A stretch of DNA of 64,000 nt from Orientallactaga sibirica (GCA_036365145.1 JAEOAD010000034.1:14475501-14539500), one strand, 5' to 3'. Counted from the first letter of the stretch, positions 21,102-31,676 are shown. Made by a program: numbers and translations. The notes: generated by a model not told the origin, from the sequence alone.

Positions 21102-22142
21102 CCATGGTGGGCAACCAACTGCTCTTGATTTGGCTAATAAATCCACTCAGTGGAATGGAACTCATTGCTGGAACTGGGAAATAAGTCAAAGCCATGTACA
21201 AAAAATGAGCTCAGTCTCCAAGATCTAGATGCCACCAAATGTGGGCTAGGAGAGAGCCAATGCATATAAAATTCCCTCCAAAACATATATGGTTATCCCT
21301 TCTATCTAGTACTAACTTCTTTCTCTGTTGGAGAATTTGCTTATCTTTTTCCAGGTGGACAACGAACCTGAAGGGAGGATCAGCTAACTACACCTCACCA
21401 GCTGAAACCATAGAACAACACAGGGGAAGGGCAAGAATACAGCGTTCAAGGCGATCACAACACCAGAAAAAGGCTGAAGGAGATAAACACAGAGAACATC
21501 CAACTCCAACTAAGCCAGATATCCAGAGACACAGAGGCTCCCAAAACCTCATCAAGGAAGCAGAACTAAAATGACCCCAATGTGGCTCAGGGAAACTCGC
21601 TGAAGAGGGGGCGGAAAGATTGTTAGAGTCACAAGTTGGTGCACTATGCACAGAGACTGGGGCCTATCCACCAGAACTCTTGAGTAAAATCACAATGCAT
21701 GACCCACATTCCCCATTGATGAGGGTCCCTTTGAAAGTGGGAGGACGGGAAGGAGGACAATGGAACCAATACTATGAATATAAAATCAGAATAATATAAA
21801 TAAAAAATATATATTAAAAAAAAAAAAAAACTTAAAACAAAACAAAACAAAAAAACAAAAAAAACAAAGGAAGGGTACAAAACCTTACAATGCAACTGTC
21901 CAGACAGAAATTGGCCTCAATATCCATGACCTTGCAGTGCCTAGCAATACCTTTGCAAGACCCTCATAATAGGAGAAAAAGATGATGACATCAAATTAAA
22001 AGAGAAACTAATGGAGAGAGGGAGGGGATATGACTGAGAATCGAGTTCTGAAGGGGAATGGGGGGAAGGGAGGGAAATATCATGGGTTTTTGTCTGTAAG
22101 TATAGAAGTTGTCAAATAAAATAAAATAAAATAAAATAAAAC
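21102..22142 (+). mobile_element. Second L1 3' end nested in the L1 RT region
   Basis: The host L1 sequence AAAACATTGAAGAG occurs at 21088-21101 and again at 22143-22156, a perfect 14-base duplication. The insert starts inside the L1 3' UTR (CCATGGTGGGCAACC, compare 25187 in the host) and reaches an A-rich tail at 21810-21875. It then continues with about 200 bp of different sequence ending GGGAAATATCATGGG..GTCTGTAAGTATAGAAG..GTCAAATAAAA plus (AAAAT)n. It is therefore either a two-part element or two insertions. Confidence 0.85.
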
Positions 22143-22577
22143 AAAACATTGAAGAGAATAGGCATGGGTGGTTTATATATCAACATAATAAAGGCTATAT
22201 ATAAAGATCCTAATGCCCAAATAATACTTAATGGGGAAAGAATCAAGGAATTCCCATTGAGATTAAGAACAAGACAGGGGTGTCCACTCTCACCTCTGCT
22301 CTTCAACATAGTACTGGAAGTACTAGCTCAAGCAAAGACAGGAGAAAGAAATAAAAGGGATACAAACTGGATAGGAAGAAGTTAAGTTAGCCCTATTTGC
22401 AGACCACATGATCCTATACATAAGTGACCCAAGAACCTCCATCTTAAAACTAAAGTTGATTAATTCTTTCAGCAAAGTAGCAGGATACAAAATCAATACA
22501 CAGAAATCCTTTCTATATGCAAAGAACAAAGATACAGAGAAAGAAGTAAGCAATGTTGTCCCATTTTTAATAGCAAC

Positions 22578-22628
22578 AACAATAAAATAAAATAAAATAA
22601 AATAAAATAAAATAAAATAAAATAAAAT
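22578..22628. repeat. (AAAAT)n expansion inside L1 ORF2
   Basis: About nine AAAAT units lie between the codons for IATTIK and YLGI(I). The short A-rich run normal at this place in ORF2 has expanded after the copy died. Confidence 0.85.
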
Positions 22629-23804
22629 ACCTTGGAATAATACTAACCAAGGATGTGAAAGACCTATATAATGAAAACATAAAAATACTCAAGAAAGAAA
22701 CTGAGGAGAACTTGAGAAAATGGGAAGACTTGCCATGTCCCGGATAGGCAGAATTAACTTTGTGAAAATGGCAGTCCTACCAAAAGCAATATATAGAGTT
22801 AATGCAATACCAATAAAAATATCAGCATCATTCTTCACAGAGATAGAAAAAATGATCTCAAAATTCATACGGAATGGCAGAAGGCCTCGGATATTCAAGC
22901 ATATCCTCAGCAAAAGAAACACCTCTGGAGGCATCACCATACCTAATCTAAAGCTATATGACAAAGCCATAGTAACAAAAACTACATGGTCCTGGCATAA
23001 AAATAGGAATATAGACCAATGGAACAGAATTGAGGGAACAGAAATGAGAATTCAGACTTTAGGTCAAGTAACTACAGCTACTTGATCATTGACAAAGGCC
23101 CCGATAACATAGACTGGAGAAGACAGCATCTTCAACAAATGGTGCTGGACAAACTGGATAACCATATGCAGAAAAATGAAACTTGACCCACACATCTCGC
23201 CATGCACAAAAACCAAGTCCAAATGGAGCAAAGGCCTCATATAAGACCTGATACTCTTCTACTACTGGAAGGAAAAAATAGGAATTCTCCATGATATAGG
23301 AAGGGGGAAAGACTTCCTGAACAAAACCCCAGTAGTTCAGAAACTTAATCATTCAATCAATGGGATCTCATGAAACTAAAAAGTTTTTAAACAGATAGAC
23401 ATACCATAAGCAGAGCCAATAGATTACCCACAACATGGCAGAAAATTTTTGCCAGCTATACAACTGACAGAGGCCTAATTTCTAGAATCTACAAAGAACT
23501 CAAAAACCTAAACAAAAAAAAAAAAAATCAAACAACCCACTCACACAATGGGGCAGAGAACTGAATAGGGAGTTCTCAGAGGAAGAAATACAGATGGCAA
23601 ACACAAACTTAAAATGTTCAGCACCCCTAACCATCATGGATATGTAAATTAAAACAACTATGAGATTCTACCTTACCCCAGTAAGGATAGCAAACATTAT
23701 AAAATCAAATGTAAACAAATGTTGGTGAGGATGTAGAAAAATAGGAACACTCATTCACTGTTGGTGGGAATGTAAGATGGTACAACCACTATGGAATCAG
23801 TATG

Positions 23805-24184
23805 TGTATGGCACAATACAGGCCTGGTCCTAGCCAGACCACATGGCAGAAGAAAGCAGGAAGTGGCTTCTGTGTACATGGCGTTCTGTGCAGGCCTGGA
23901 GTGACCACAGCTACAGTCCCATGCTCATGAGAAACCTGCTACGAGATGACCTGTCCAGAGACAGGCTGTCATTGGTCACAAAAAGGGGGACCACCCCATA
24001 CAATGATTGGCCAGTCAAGCACCTTAAAACCCCCCTGCACTTCCTCAATAAATGAGTTTGTGGCAGCTCGCTTTCTGCTTTCACCCAATTCCCGGAGTCT
24101 GTGTCGTGAATCAGCGCTGCCTACCCCCAACTTGGCAGAGACCCTACCGTCCCTCCTGGGCTGGCCTTAGGGGGGACCCCAACA
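23805..24184 (+). mobile_element. Solo LTR (class II ERV-like) in L1 ORF2
   Basis: A 380-bp segment with TG..CA ends (TGTATGGCACAATACAGG .. GGGGACCCCAACA) interrupts L1 ORF2 between ATCAGTATG and TATGGAAACTCC. Flanking 6-base repeats AGTATG (23799-23804) and AATATG (24185-24190) differ at one base. TTAAAACCCCCCTGC and an AATAAA signal (24047-24053) give sense orientation and R/U5 placement. A 6-base duplication suggests ERVK-type integration. No gag, pol or env sequence is present, so it is a recombined solo LTR. Confidence 0.85.
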
Positions 24185-24520
24185 AATATGGAAACTCCTT
24201 AAAAGGTTGAATATAGAGTTACCAACAGACCCAGTTATTCCTTACTGGGCATTTACCCTAAAAGCTCCATGCCTCAGTACAGAGATATTTGTTCAACCAT
24301 GTTTATAGCTGCTCAAGTCATAATAGCTAAGAACTGGAATCAACCCAGGTGCCCATCATTGGATGAATGGATAACCAAGATGTGTGTATCTACTCAGTAG
24401 TAAGAAAAAGCGACACAATGAAATTTGTAGAAAAATGGCCAAACTTAGAACAGATCATACTCAGCAAACTCACACAACCACAGAAAGACAATCGTCGCAT
24501 GGTCTCACTCATTTGGATCA

Positions 24521-25899
24521 GCTCAAATTGCTGACATACTTAATAGGCATCTCAAGGCCTGGACAATAGGGAGGGCAGTGCTTGAGTGGAGGGGAAGGGT
24601 TGTGGGGAGGGAACACAAAACTGAACCCAAATGGAAATGGTACCATAGAATCCTGTATCTTGGAAAATAGACTAAAATGTTGAATCCTCAACAGGACCTT
24701 AGGGGGAGCACCTGAATTGAAGGGCCCTGGAGAAGATGAGATGAAGCCTAACCTTAAATTTCTCCTGTTTCTTTTTTTTCTTTTCTCTATTTTCTTTCTT
24801 TTCCTTCTTTCTTTTCCCTTGGTGTTGGCCTGTAACTCCCAGTACCAGGATGTGGTTAATACCCACAATGTGCTGTTGATCAGAGAGACCTTCAAGGTTT
24901 CCCAAAACAAGACAGACTTCTGTCAGAGACTTGATTACCCACCATAGGTTAATGGTAAGACCCTACTGCTGAAGACACCATATGCTGTCAGTATGGAACA
25001 TGGACAGACCTGGCTGGAGTCCAGAAGAGAGCCAGTCACCAGACAGTTAGCCCATCTAGTGCCAGAAGGTGCTACATGAGCTACTGGGGAAAAGTGGCAA
25101 ATATCTGTCTGAGAAACTCAAGATCTAAGCTACTCAGAAGCAAACAACCTTACTTGACACTCACACAAGTGCAATAGTGGCACACAGCCATGGTGGGTAA
25201 CCAACTTCTGGATTGGCTAACAGATCTGCTCAGTGGAAAGGAACCCATATCTGGAACTGGAAAACAAGTCAGAATCATATTGAGATAGTGATTTTGCTTT
25301 TCAGTATCAAGCTCCCACTAATCTTGGGCTACAAGAGGGTCTACACCCATTAAATTCTCTCTAAACTAATAATAGTTATCCCATTTAACCTTTGCTGACT
25401 TCACTCTCTGTTGGAGAATCTGCTTCTCTTTTTCAGATGGGAGCAGGACCTGAGGAGAGAAATGACCCATTGCACTTCACCAGGGCCCCAGCTGAAACCA
25501 CAGAGGAATTGTGGAAATGAGCAAGAGTGCTGCTTTCTAGGTGAACCTGATATCAGCACAAGGGTGAAGGAGATAGACACTGAGGACACTCAACACCTAT
25601 CAAATGAGCCCATCAATGAAATAGACTTAAAACACACCCAACATGGCTCAGGGAATTTCATGAAAGAGGGGCTGGAAAGATTGTTAGAGTCACAAGCTGG
25701 AACATTATGCACAGAGACATTGCCTCTTCCCCATAACTGACAGCTACACACACAATGCATGACCCACAATCCCCATGAGTATGACCTACATCACCAACAA
25801 GGAGGGTCCCTTTGGAAAAGGTGCAGGGATAAGGGAAAGGATGGTACCAACATGTGCTGTTTACATACTAAGTATGTCCATAACTAATAAAAAAGAAAA
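24521..25899 (+). mobile_element. L1 3' UTR of the large copy
   Basis: Begins after the ORF2 end (GGTCTCACTCATTTGG). It holds a pyrimidine tract at 24762-24822, repeated GGAGAATCTGCTTCTC-type blocks, GGAAAGATTGTTAGAGTCAC, ACAATGCATGACCCAC, and ends CATAACTAATAAAAAAG. The same UTR family recurs at 7476, 21102, 49498, 51068, 58879 and 62041. Confidence 0.85.
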
Positions 25900-26021
25900 A
25901 AAGTACCATCTCATACATATATCATTTCATCCTCAGAAGTAATTCTATAACTACTGTTTTACTTTATGTATTTTCAGACTATAATAAGAGACACATATAA
26001 AATTTAGGACTACACTTTCTT

Positions 26022-26206
26022 TAAAAATTATTTATTTATTTATTCATTTATTTGCATAGTGTGTACACATACCAGGGTCTCTTGCCACTGCAAATAAATG
26101 CTAGACTCAGGCTTTGTGTGGGTAACTAGGGAATTGAACTAGGTTCAGCAGGCTTTTTAAACATGCAGACAAGCACATTTAAGTCACTGTGCCATCTCCC
26201 AGCCAC
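26022..26206 (-). mobile_element. Dip-like SINE, diverged
   Basis: Has the TTTAAACATGCAGACAAGCAC variant and lacks the GA tract. Related to the older copies at 6865 and 53925. Confidence 0.72.
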
Positions 26207-26223
26207 TGAACTGTATATTCCTT

Positions 26224-26424
26224 TAAAAAATATTTATTTATTTATTTATTTGATAGAGAAAGAGGGAGAGAAGGAGAATGGGCATGCCAGGGCCTCCAGC
26301 CACTGCAAACGAACACATGCACCCCCTTTTGTGCATCTGGCTAATGTGGGCCCTGGAGAATCGAACCTGGGTCCTTTGGCTTTGCAGGCAAATACCTTAA
26401 CTGCTAAGCCATCCCTCCAGCCCT
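26224..26424 (-). mobile_element. Dip-like tRNA SINE
   Basis: Near-consensus body. Flanks ACTGTATATTCCTT and ACTATATATTCTTA look like its worn target duplication. Confidence 0.88.
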
Positions 26425-26489
26425 GGACTATATATTCTTAATGAAATGTATCATTATATATTGACTAGGCCTCCTTGTTCCGTTTTGGT

Positions 26490-26661
26490 TTTGTTTCTTT
26501 TCTTTCTTTCTTTTGTGATTTTTCAAGGTAGGATCTCATTCTAGCCCAGGCTGATCTGGAATTCACGATGCAATGTCAGGCTGGCCTTGAATTTACAGTG
26601 ATCCTCCTACCTCAGCCTCCTGAGTGTTTGGATTAAAGGTGTGTGCCACCATGCTTGGCTG
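26490..26661 (-). mobile_element. B1 SINE
   Basis: (TTTC)n, TTTTCAAGGTAGGATCTCA, GTGTTTGGATTAAAGG, CCACCATGCTTGGC. Confidence 0.9.
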
Positions 26662-27133
26662 TTTTTGTTCTTATCTCATATTAATATAGCTATACTAATT
26701 TTATTTTGGTCACTATTATTTCATCTTTTTCTATCCAGTTACTATTAACGGCTCATGTATTTTTGTCTTGTGTTTTTTTGTGACCTGTTTGAAACTGGAT
26801 TTTATGGACTTTAATCTGAAGATCTTTGTGTTTTAAATCGACTAGCTTTAGTTTTATTTCATAAAATGAAAACAGGTTTGATTAGATCTCAGTAGCTATT
26901 TATTGGCCCTTTTTGTGCTGAGCCATTATAAGGAAATATGAGAAAATTTTAACTCAATGGACAATTTTAAATGTGTGAGACACACACACACAAACTCATA
27001 AAAGAAAATTACTTAATGACTTATTATCATTGCTAGATATACCAATGGCTCAATAATAAAGCAAACTTATGAGTCAAAAGCAGCATATGTTGCCAAAGAT
27101 ACTTTGACCTTTTATTTTTTATGATAGATGATA
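26662..27133. other. Intronic stretch, no feature recognised
   Basis: AT-rich. A short (AC)n occurs at about 26981-26992. Nothing exon-like. Confidence 0.6.
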
Positions 27134-27150
27134 AAAATCAGATACTACAA

Positions 27151-27288
27151 AGCTGGGCATGGTGGTGCATGCTTTTAATCCCAGCACTCAGGAGGCAGAG
27201 GTAGGAGGATCGCTGTGAGTTTGAGGCCACCTTGAGACTACACAGTGAGTTCCAGGTCAGCCTGGACTACAGTGAAACCCTACCTTGA

Positions 27289-27321
<33 letters not shown>

Positions 27322-27323
27322 AC
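27151..27323 (+). mobile_element. B1 SINE, young
   Basis: Perfect 17-base target duplication AAAATCAGATACTACAA at 27134-27150 and 27324-27340. Tail is (AAAAC)n. Confidence 0.95.
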
Positions 27324-27449
27324 AAAATCAGATACTACAACCCAGAGCACTTAGACTTATCGAAGGTCAAAGAACCAGTTAATTAGCAAAGTGTATAAGT
27401 TTAAAGTGTCCTGGGTCTGTCTGATGTTTCTTAATTTCTCCAGTCTTAC

Positions 27450-27620
27450 TAGGCTGTATGATTCATTTCATTTTTCTGAGATTCAGCTTTCTCATTCAAG
27501 ATGCCTATATCATAAAATTGTACTGGAGAACTAAGGAGGCCATTTGTGCATAGTTCTAGTGTGATGTCTGATACATGTGTAGGACATGCTCAATGACTAA
27601 TAATATCATTGTTGCTGTAC
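27450..27620 (+). mobile_element. MIR fragment
   Basis: TTTTTCTGAGATTCAGCTTTCTCATTC and GTGATGTCTGATACATG..CATGCTCAATGACTAATAA follow the MIR core and 3' order. Confidence 0.6.
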
Positions 27621-28319
27621 TAGTAAAAGCTAGCTATTACCTTCTCAGAACTTGTCACCTTGTCTCATTAATTAAATGAATTGCCTTTGAACTGTGGAAA
27701 GCTGGCAGTAAGCGAGGTAAAGGCCAGCAGCACTACTGATACAGATATAAACGTGAAGCAGAAACTTCTACAAAATTTGGATTATGTTGCTCTAATATTT
27801 TCATATGCCTGTCATAAATCAGAATAAATATTTTTCTATAGTAAATTGTGGTTGGGCAGTTCAGTGGATAAATTTTTCTTTTAAAAAGTAAAACTTAAAG
27901 CTTTTCTGTGTAAAAGGTTGCTTTAAAACTTTCCACATTTCTATAAAGTCTGTTTTAACTCAAACAACTCATCACCTTTAATATTAAATTTCCCAGATTT
28001 TCAAATATTTATGACCCCACCTTAGTGTGTCATAAATGTGAAATGTAATTTGAGTATCAGTGTTATATTAGAGTAAGACTCTTTATCAAAATAAAAACTG
28101 TTGCTAATTCCATTTCCCTAGAATGAGGCCTTTCTGAAATTCATTTTCTCCAAACCTACAAACATGAAATATGGTCCTAATAAAAAGCACATTTTAAAAT
28201 ACACCATGCATTCAGACCTATAGTTAAGATAATATACTCTTGTTGGTTTTTTAATAAAAACATTTGATGGATAATCAGAGGTTGAATTAAGTGTTCCTTG
28301 ATTTAGACAGTCATCTTTC
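27621..28319. other. Intronic stretch, no feature recognised
   Basis: AT-rich sequence without repeats I can name and without exon-like signals. Confidence 0.6.
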
Positions 28320-28553
28320 TTTTTTTCAATTTTTATATATTTATTTATTTGCAAGCAGAAAGAGACACAGGAAGAGAGAGAGAGAGATGTGGGGGGAGGT
28401 GAGGCAGGGGAGAGAATGGGCACATCAGGGCCTCCAGCCACTGCAAACAAAGTCCAGATGTATGTGTCACTCTGTGAATCTGGCTTTACATTAGTACTGG
28501 GGAATTGAACCCAGGTTGTGAGGCTTTGCAGGCAAGTACCTTAACTATTGAGC
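28320..28553 (-). mobile_element. Dip-like tRNA SINE
   Basis: Long purine tract (28360-28415) in the CT region. The head is worn at its end (ATTGAGCAATCC), replacing CAGCCC. Confidence 0.83.
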
Positions 28554-28622
28554 AATCCTTCTTTCTTTTTTGATTTGAAAATCAGAAGAGAGATTTTCTG
28601 TAGATCCTATTGTAAGCTTCTG

Positions 28623-28865
28623 AAAAATGGTGAAGTTCTGTGTTGGTTAGCCTGGATAGATTCCACGCTGCTACACATGTATGTACTTTTCTGGTCTTTG
28701 GATAAAATTCTGTGTTGGCTAGACTGGATAGATTCAATTGTGCTAGATTCATGCACTTTCCTGGTCTGTGGATGAAAAATGGTGAAGTTCTGTGTTGGCT
28801 AGACTGGAAAGATTCCACAGTGCTACACGCAGGCACTTTCATGGTCTGTGGATGAACAGTGTTGG
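28623..28865. repeat. Minisatellite, three units of 72-80 bp
   Basis: TTCTGTGTTGG..TAGACTGGAWAGATTC..GCACTTTCCTGGTCTGTGG recurs with TGTTGG at 28641, 28713 and 28793, a spacing of 72 then 80. The middle unit lacks GGTGAAG. A fourth unit starts at about 28853 and breaks off. Confidence 0.88.
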
Positions 28866-29284
28866 ATTTTTAAATATGTATCTCAAAAGGAAATAAATAT
28901 GTATGAAAAAAGGATGGGAATACTATATATCTTTATCTTTCATTTCTACCACATCTCTCTTATTTTGCATAGTAGCCATTACAACCCAAAATTTAAGTTG
29001 GAGCTAAAGGAAAAAAAGAGATTCAATTCCTTTTAGTTAAATAGCACTTTAAGTGCTAGAATACTCACAATTCTTTATACAATTATCAGCTGAAACATTA
29101 ATTGCTTCCTTCTAATTGTAACTTTGCCTTTAAAAGGAGTGGATATTAATTGGGTCCTATGCTAATTATGCTAACACAGTCTAACTTAAGTTGTTTGTGG
29201 CACACCAAGGCATCTGCCAGTGAAATTTAAATATTTAATCTAGTAAAACCTCCTTTCTTTATATTTTACTTAATTTAAAATATA
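28866..29284. other. Intronic stretch, no feature recognised
   Basis: AT-rich, unique-looking. The open frame at its start is low complexity and has no splice context. Confidence 0.55.
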
Positions 29285-29526
29285 TAACCAATAAAATCTG
29301 CCCATTTGATCCTCAGTTCTATTAGCTTAGACAAATGCATAAACCAACATGCAAAACAGCTTCATTTCCATCTGAAAATGCTATTGTGTTTCTCCTTTGT
29401 AGTTAGTCTTTGTTCCTTCCTACCCATGACACCTTCAAGCCCCTGATCAATTCTTTGCCACAATGGTTTTGCCTTTTCCAAAAACATCATGTAAGTAGAA
29501 TCATATGATGCCCATTTTGAATCTGG

Positions 29527-29758
29527 CTTAAAAATATTTTATTTATTTATTCATTTATTTGAGAGAGAATGGGGAGAGAGGGAGAGAAAGAGGCAGACAG
29601 AGGGAGAATGGGCATGCCAGGGCCTCTAGCCATGCAAACAAACTCCAGTTGCATGTGCCACCTTGTTTAACTGGCTTTACATGGGTACTGGGGAATTGAA
29701 CCTGGGTCCTTTGGCTTTGCCTGCAAGTGCCTTAACCATTAAGCCATCTCTCCAGCCC
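29527..29758 (-). mobile_element. Dip-like tRNA SINE in L1M
   Basis: Consensus-like copy with TGCCTGCAAGTGCC in place of GCAGGCAAGTGCC. Separates TTTGAATCTGGCTT from TAGCTTTCTTT of the fossil L1. Confidence 0.9.
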
Positions 29759-29767
29759 AGAATGTAG

Positions 29768-29931
29768 CTTTCTTTTTTTTGGGCGGGGGGTTCTGAGGTA
29801 GGGTCTCACTCTAGCTCAGGCTGACCTGGAATTCACTATGTAGTCTCAGGGTGGTTTCGAACTCTTGGTAATCCTCCTACCTCTGCCTCCCGAGTGCTGG
29901 GGTTAAAGGCATGCGCCACCATGCCTGGCTG
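29768..29931 (-). mobile_element. B1 SINE in L1M
   Basis: Flanked by GTAGCTTTCTTTT and GTAGCTTTTTTATT (target GTAGCTTT). GGCGGGGGGTTCTGAGG replaces the usual GGTTTTGCAAGG junction. Confidence 0.9.
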
Positions 29932-30317
29932 TAGCTTTTTTATTTAGCATAATGCATTTGAGATTCATCACTTTCATGCATGACAGTGGTTTATTCCCTT
30001 TTATTCGGTTACTATTGTGTCTCTACAATAGTCTGTTAATTCACCATTTGAGGGACATTTGGATACTTTCTAGGGTGTGATTATGAGTATAACTGCTACA
30101 ACAATTTGTAAGCAAGTATTTTTGTGAATATGTATTTTCTTTTGAATAAATTTCTAGGAGTGTAAATTGTCAAAATTTTTCCAAAGTGTCTATATTGTAC
30201 TTAAATTAGTAATTTTTAAAAGTATGAGTTGTTCAATATCCTTTCCAGCAATTACTAATGTCACCTTTTATTTATTGGTTTTAGCTATTCTAAGACATAG
30301 CTATTTATTATCTGTAT

Positions 30318-30401
30318 ATGTGTGTGTGTGCCTATCTATCTGCCTGCCTATTTGTATCATCCATCCATCCATCCATCCATCTCTGCCTGCCTGTCTATCT
30401 A

Positions 30402-30445
<44 letters not shown>
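30318..30445. repeat. Compound microsatellite (GT)n, (CATC)n, (CT)n
   Basis: GTGTGTGTGTG, then CTGCCTGCC, five CATC units at 30358-30380 and about 20 CT units at 30403-30444. Confidence 0.92.
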
Positions 30446-30446
<1 letters not shown>

Positions 30447-30533
30447 ATCTATCATCTTTGGGTGCTGAGAATTGAACCAAGGCTTCCAGTTTATGAAACA
30501 CACCCTCTAGTACTGAGCTATCCCTGTCGCAGC
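30446..30533 (-). mobile_element. ID-like SINE
   Basis: GGGTGCTGAGAATTGAACCAAGGC..CTAGTACTGAGCTATCCC is an antisense ID body; its A tail side abuts the (CT)n run. Confidence 0.55.
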
Positions 30534-30694
30534 TTGTCCTTTGACTTCCATTCAGTGGACGATTTTTCAGTGTTTGTAATGTGTGGGTAGAGGGTAGGAC
30601 TACTTCAGTTTGCCTTTACAAATCAGATTGTGGTTCTAATTGTTTAATAAGTGCTATCGCTTTTTCATTTAGAATTTTTAAAATTTATTTGTGT

Positions 30695-30842
30695 GCTTGC
30701 TTTTTGGAAACAAGAGCTTATTCTATAACTCAGGCTATCCTGGAACTCACTATGTAGACCATGTTGGCCTTGACTACCCAGCAATCTTCTTGTTTCAGCC
30801 TTCCAAGGGTGCCAGTACAGGTATGAGCTAGCACATCCAGCT
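30695..30842 (-). mobile_element. Proto-B1-like SINE
   Basis: TTGGAAACAAGAGCTTATTC, ACTCAGGCTATCCTGGAACTCAC, TGGCCTTGACTACCC, GTACAGGTATGAGC. An old 7SL-derived copy. Confidence 0.65.
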
Positions 30843-31261
30843 TGTATGTAGAATTTGAATGGCTAGTACTCTGATAAATATTTATCAGATCTTTAGATAA
30901 CATGCCTACTGATCATGCTTTTCTAGTAAAATATGCTATATATAATATGTGTAGTCAAATATTAATGATTATTACAGTATGACAAGTGCCACCATGATGA
31001 ATATAATAAGACAATGTTCTTGAACCTCCTCAAATGTTTTATATTCTACAGTCAGCCTATTTCATTTAACAATAAACTTTGTATCTACAAAATTATAAAT
31101 GATCTCTAAATATTGACTCATAAATTAATATTTTCCTGGTGAAGATACAAAGTGTTGTTTGCATGTCCAATTATATATATACAATCTGCAGACATTTTGA
31201 AGTTTTGGAGGAAAATCTTTCTCCTATATTAAGGAATACTTTAAAAAATTAAAAATCTGGT
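30843..31261. other. Intronic stretch, no feature recognised
   Basis: AT-rich, nothing recognised on either strand. Confidence 0.6.
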
Positions 31262-31347
31262 TGTGGGCTACAGGTGTATAACACAGTTGGTAGAGTACTT
31301 CCTTAGCATGGACGAAGCCCTGGGTTCAATTTATAGCACCACATAAA
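31262..31347 (+). mobile_element. ID-like SINE
   Basis: GGGCTACAGGTGTATAACAC, GTTGGTAGAGTACTTCC, AAGCCCTGGGTTCAATTTATAGCACC. Sense, with a short tail. Confidence 0.68.
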
Positions 31348-31356
31348 AATGAATCT

Positions 31357-31568
31357 GGGGCTGGAAAGATGGCTTAGTAGTTGAGGTATTTGCCTGCAAA
31401 GGCAAAGGACCCAGGTTCAGTTTCTTAGTACCCACATAAAGCCAGATGCACATTTTGGCACAAGCATTTGGAATTTGTTTGCAGTAGCTAGAGGCCCTAG
31501 AACCTGTTCTCTGTATTTGCTCCTCACCTCCTCCGCCCTCTTAAATAAATTTAAAAAAAATTAAAAAA
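31357..31568 (+). mobile_element. Dip-like tRNA SINE
   Basis: GGGGCTGGAAAGATGGCTTAG..CACATAAAGCCAGATGCAC..AGAGGCCCTAGAACC..AAATAAATTTAAAAAAAATT. Complete but worn. Confidence 0.85.
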
Positions 31569-31571
31569 CTG

Positions 31572-31676
31572 TATCTGGTGATGCCCACCTATAATGATGA
31601 TCAAAAAGTTCAAGGTCATCCTTGATCATGACTGAGTTTGAGGCTAACCTGGACTGTCTCCAAAGTAGCAGCAAAA
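31572..31676 (+). mobile_element. B1-like fragment
   Basis: TATCTGGTGATGCCCACCTATAATG, GAGTTTGAGGCTAACCTGGAC. Internal deletions leave about 100 bp. Confidence 0.5.

Larger units (their letters stand above)
19961..24520 (+). pseudogene. L1 ORF2 remnant (reverse transcriptase), dead
   Basis: Pieces of ORF2 appear in order. The linker before the fingers (YQNLWDTTKAVLRRKFIALNAL) is at 20032-20265. The DQVGFIP region is near 20930-20950. The palm segment [16 protein letters not shown] is at 22280-22330. The catalytic loop reads FAD-His instead of FADD (second Asp changed to His, 22405-22407). Later come [17 protein letters not shown] (22747 on) and the thumb and Cys-rich part. Stops and frameshifts (for example at 20270 and 20650) and both insertions destroy the frame. 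An (AAAAT)n expansion sits in the coding part at 22578-22628. Confidence 0.88.
19961..25899 (+). mobile_element. L1 retrotransposon, 5'-truncated in ORF2, host of two insertions
   Basis: Boundaries come from a 14-base target duplication: AAAGTACCGTCTCA at 19947-19960 and AAAGTACCATCTCA at 25900-25913. The copy begins inside ORF2 after the endonuclease part, runs through the reverse transcriptase and C-terminal regions to about 24520, then has a 3' UTR of about 1.4 kb and an A-rich tail. A second L1 3' end (21102-22142) and a solo LTR (23805-24184) sit inside it. Without them the copy is about 4.5 kb. It lies in sense with the host gene. Confidence 0.9.
29285..30325 (-). mobile_element. L1M fossil, ORF2 and 3' end, split by two SINEs
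   Basis: Landmarks in antisense order: TAGACAAATGCATAAACC, CAAGCCCCTGATCAATTC, AAGTAGAATCATATGATGC, then after the SINEs TTAGCATAATGCATTTGAGATTCATC, TTTGGATACTTTCTAGGG, AGGAGTGTAAATTGTC, AAAGTGTCTATATTGTAC and TATCCTTTCCAGCAATTAC. All fit a pan-placental L1M ORF2. Confidence 0.8.

Noticed and set aside
22149..23085. Open frames with RT-like peptides as a possible functional gene
   Set aside because: They are pieces of one broken L1 ORF2. The catalytic loop is FAD-His, frameshifts separate the pieces and the copy is 5'-truncated.
23843..24170. Overlapping open frames within the LTR as a small gene
   Set aside because: Both frames lie wholly inside the LTR and have no splice or family support.
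20032..25899. Possibility that the L1 copy is still mobile
   Set aside because: No 5' UTR, no ORF1, no endonuclease domain, a broken ORF2 and two internal insertions.
30301..30590. Serine-leucine-rich open frames on both strands
   Set aside because: Generated by the (CATC)n and (CT)n repeats.
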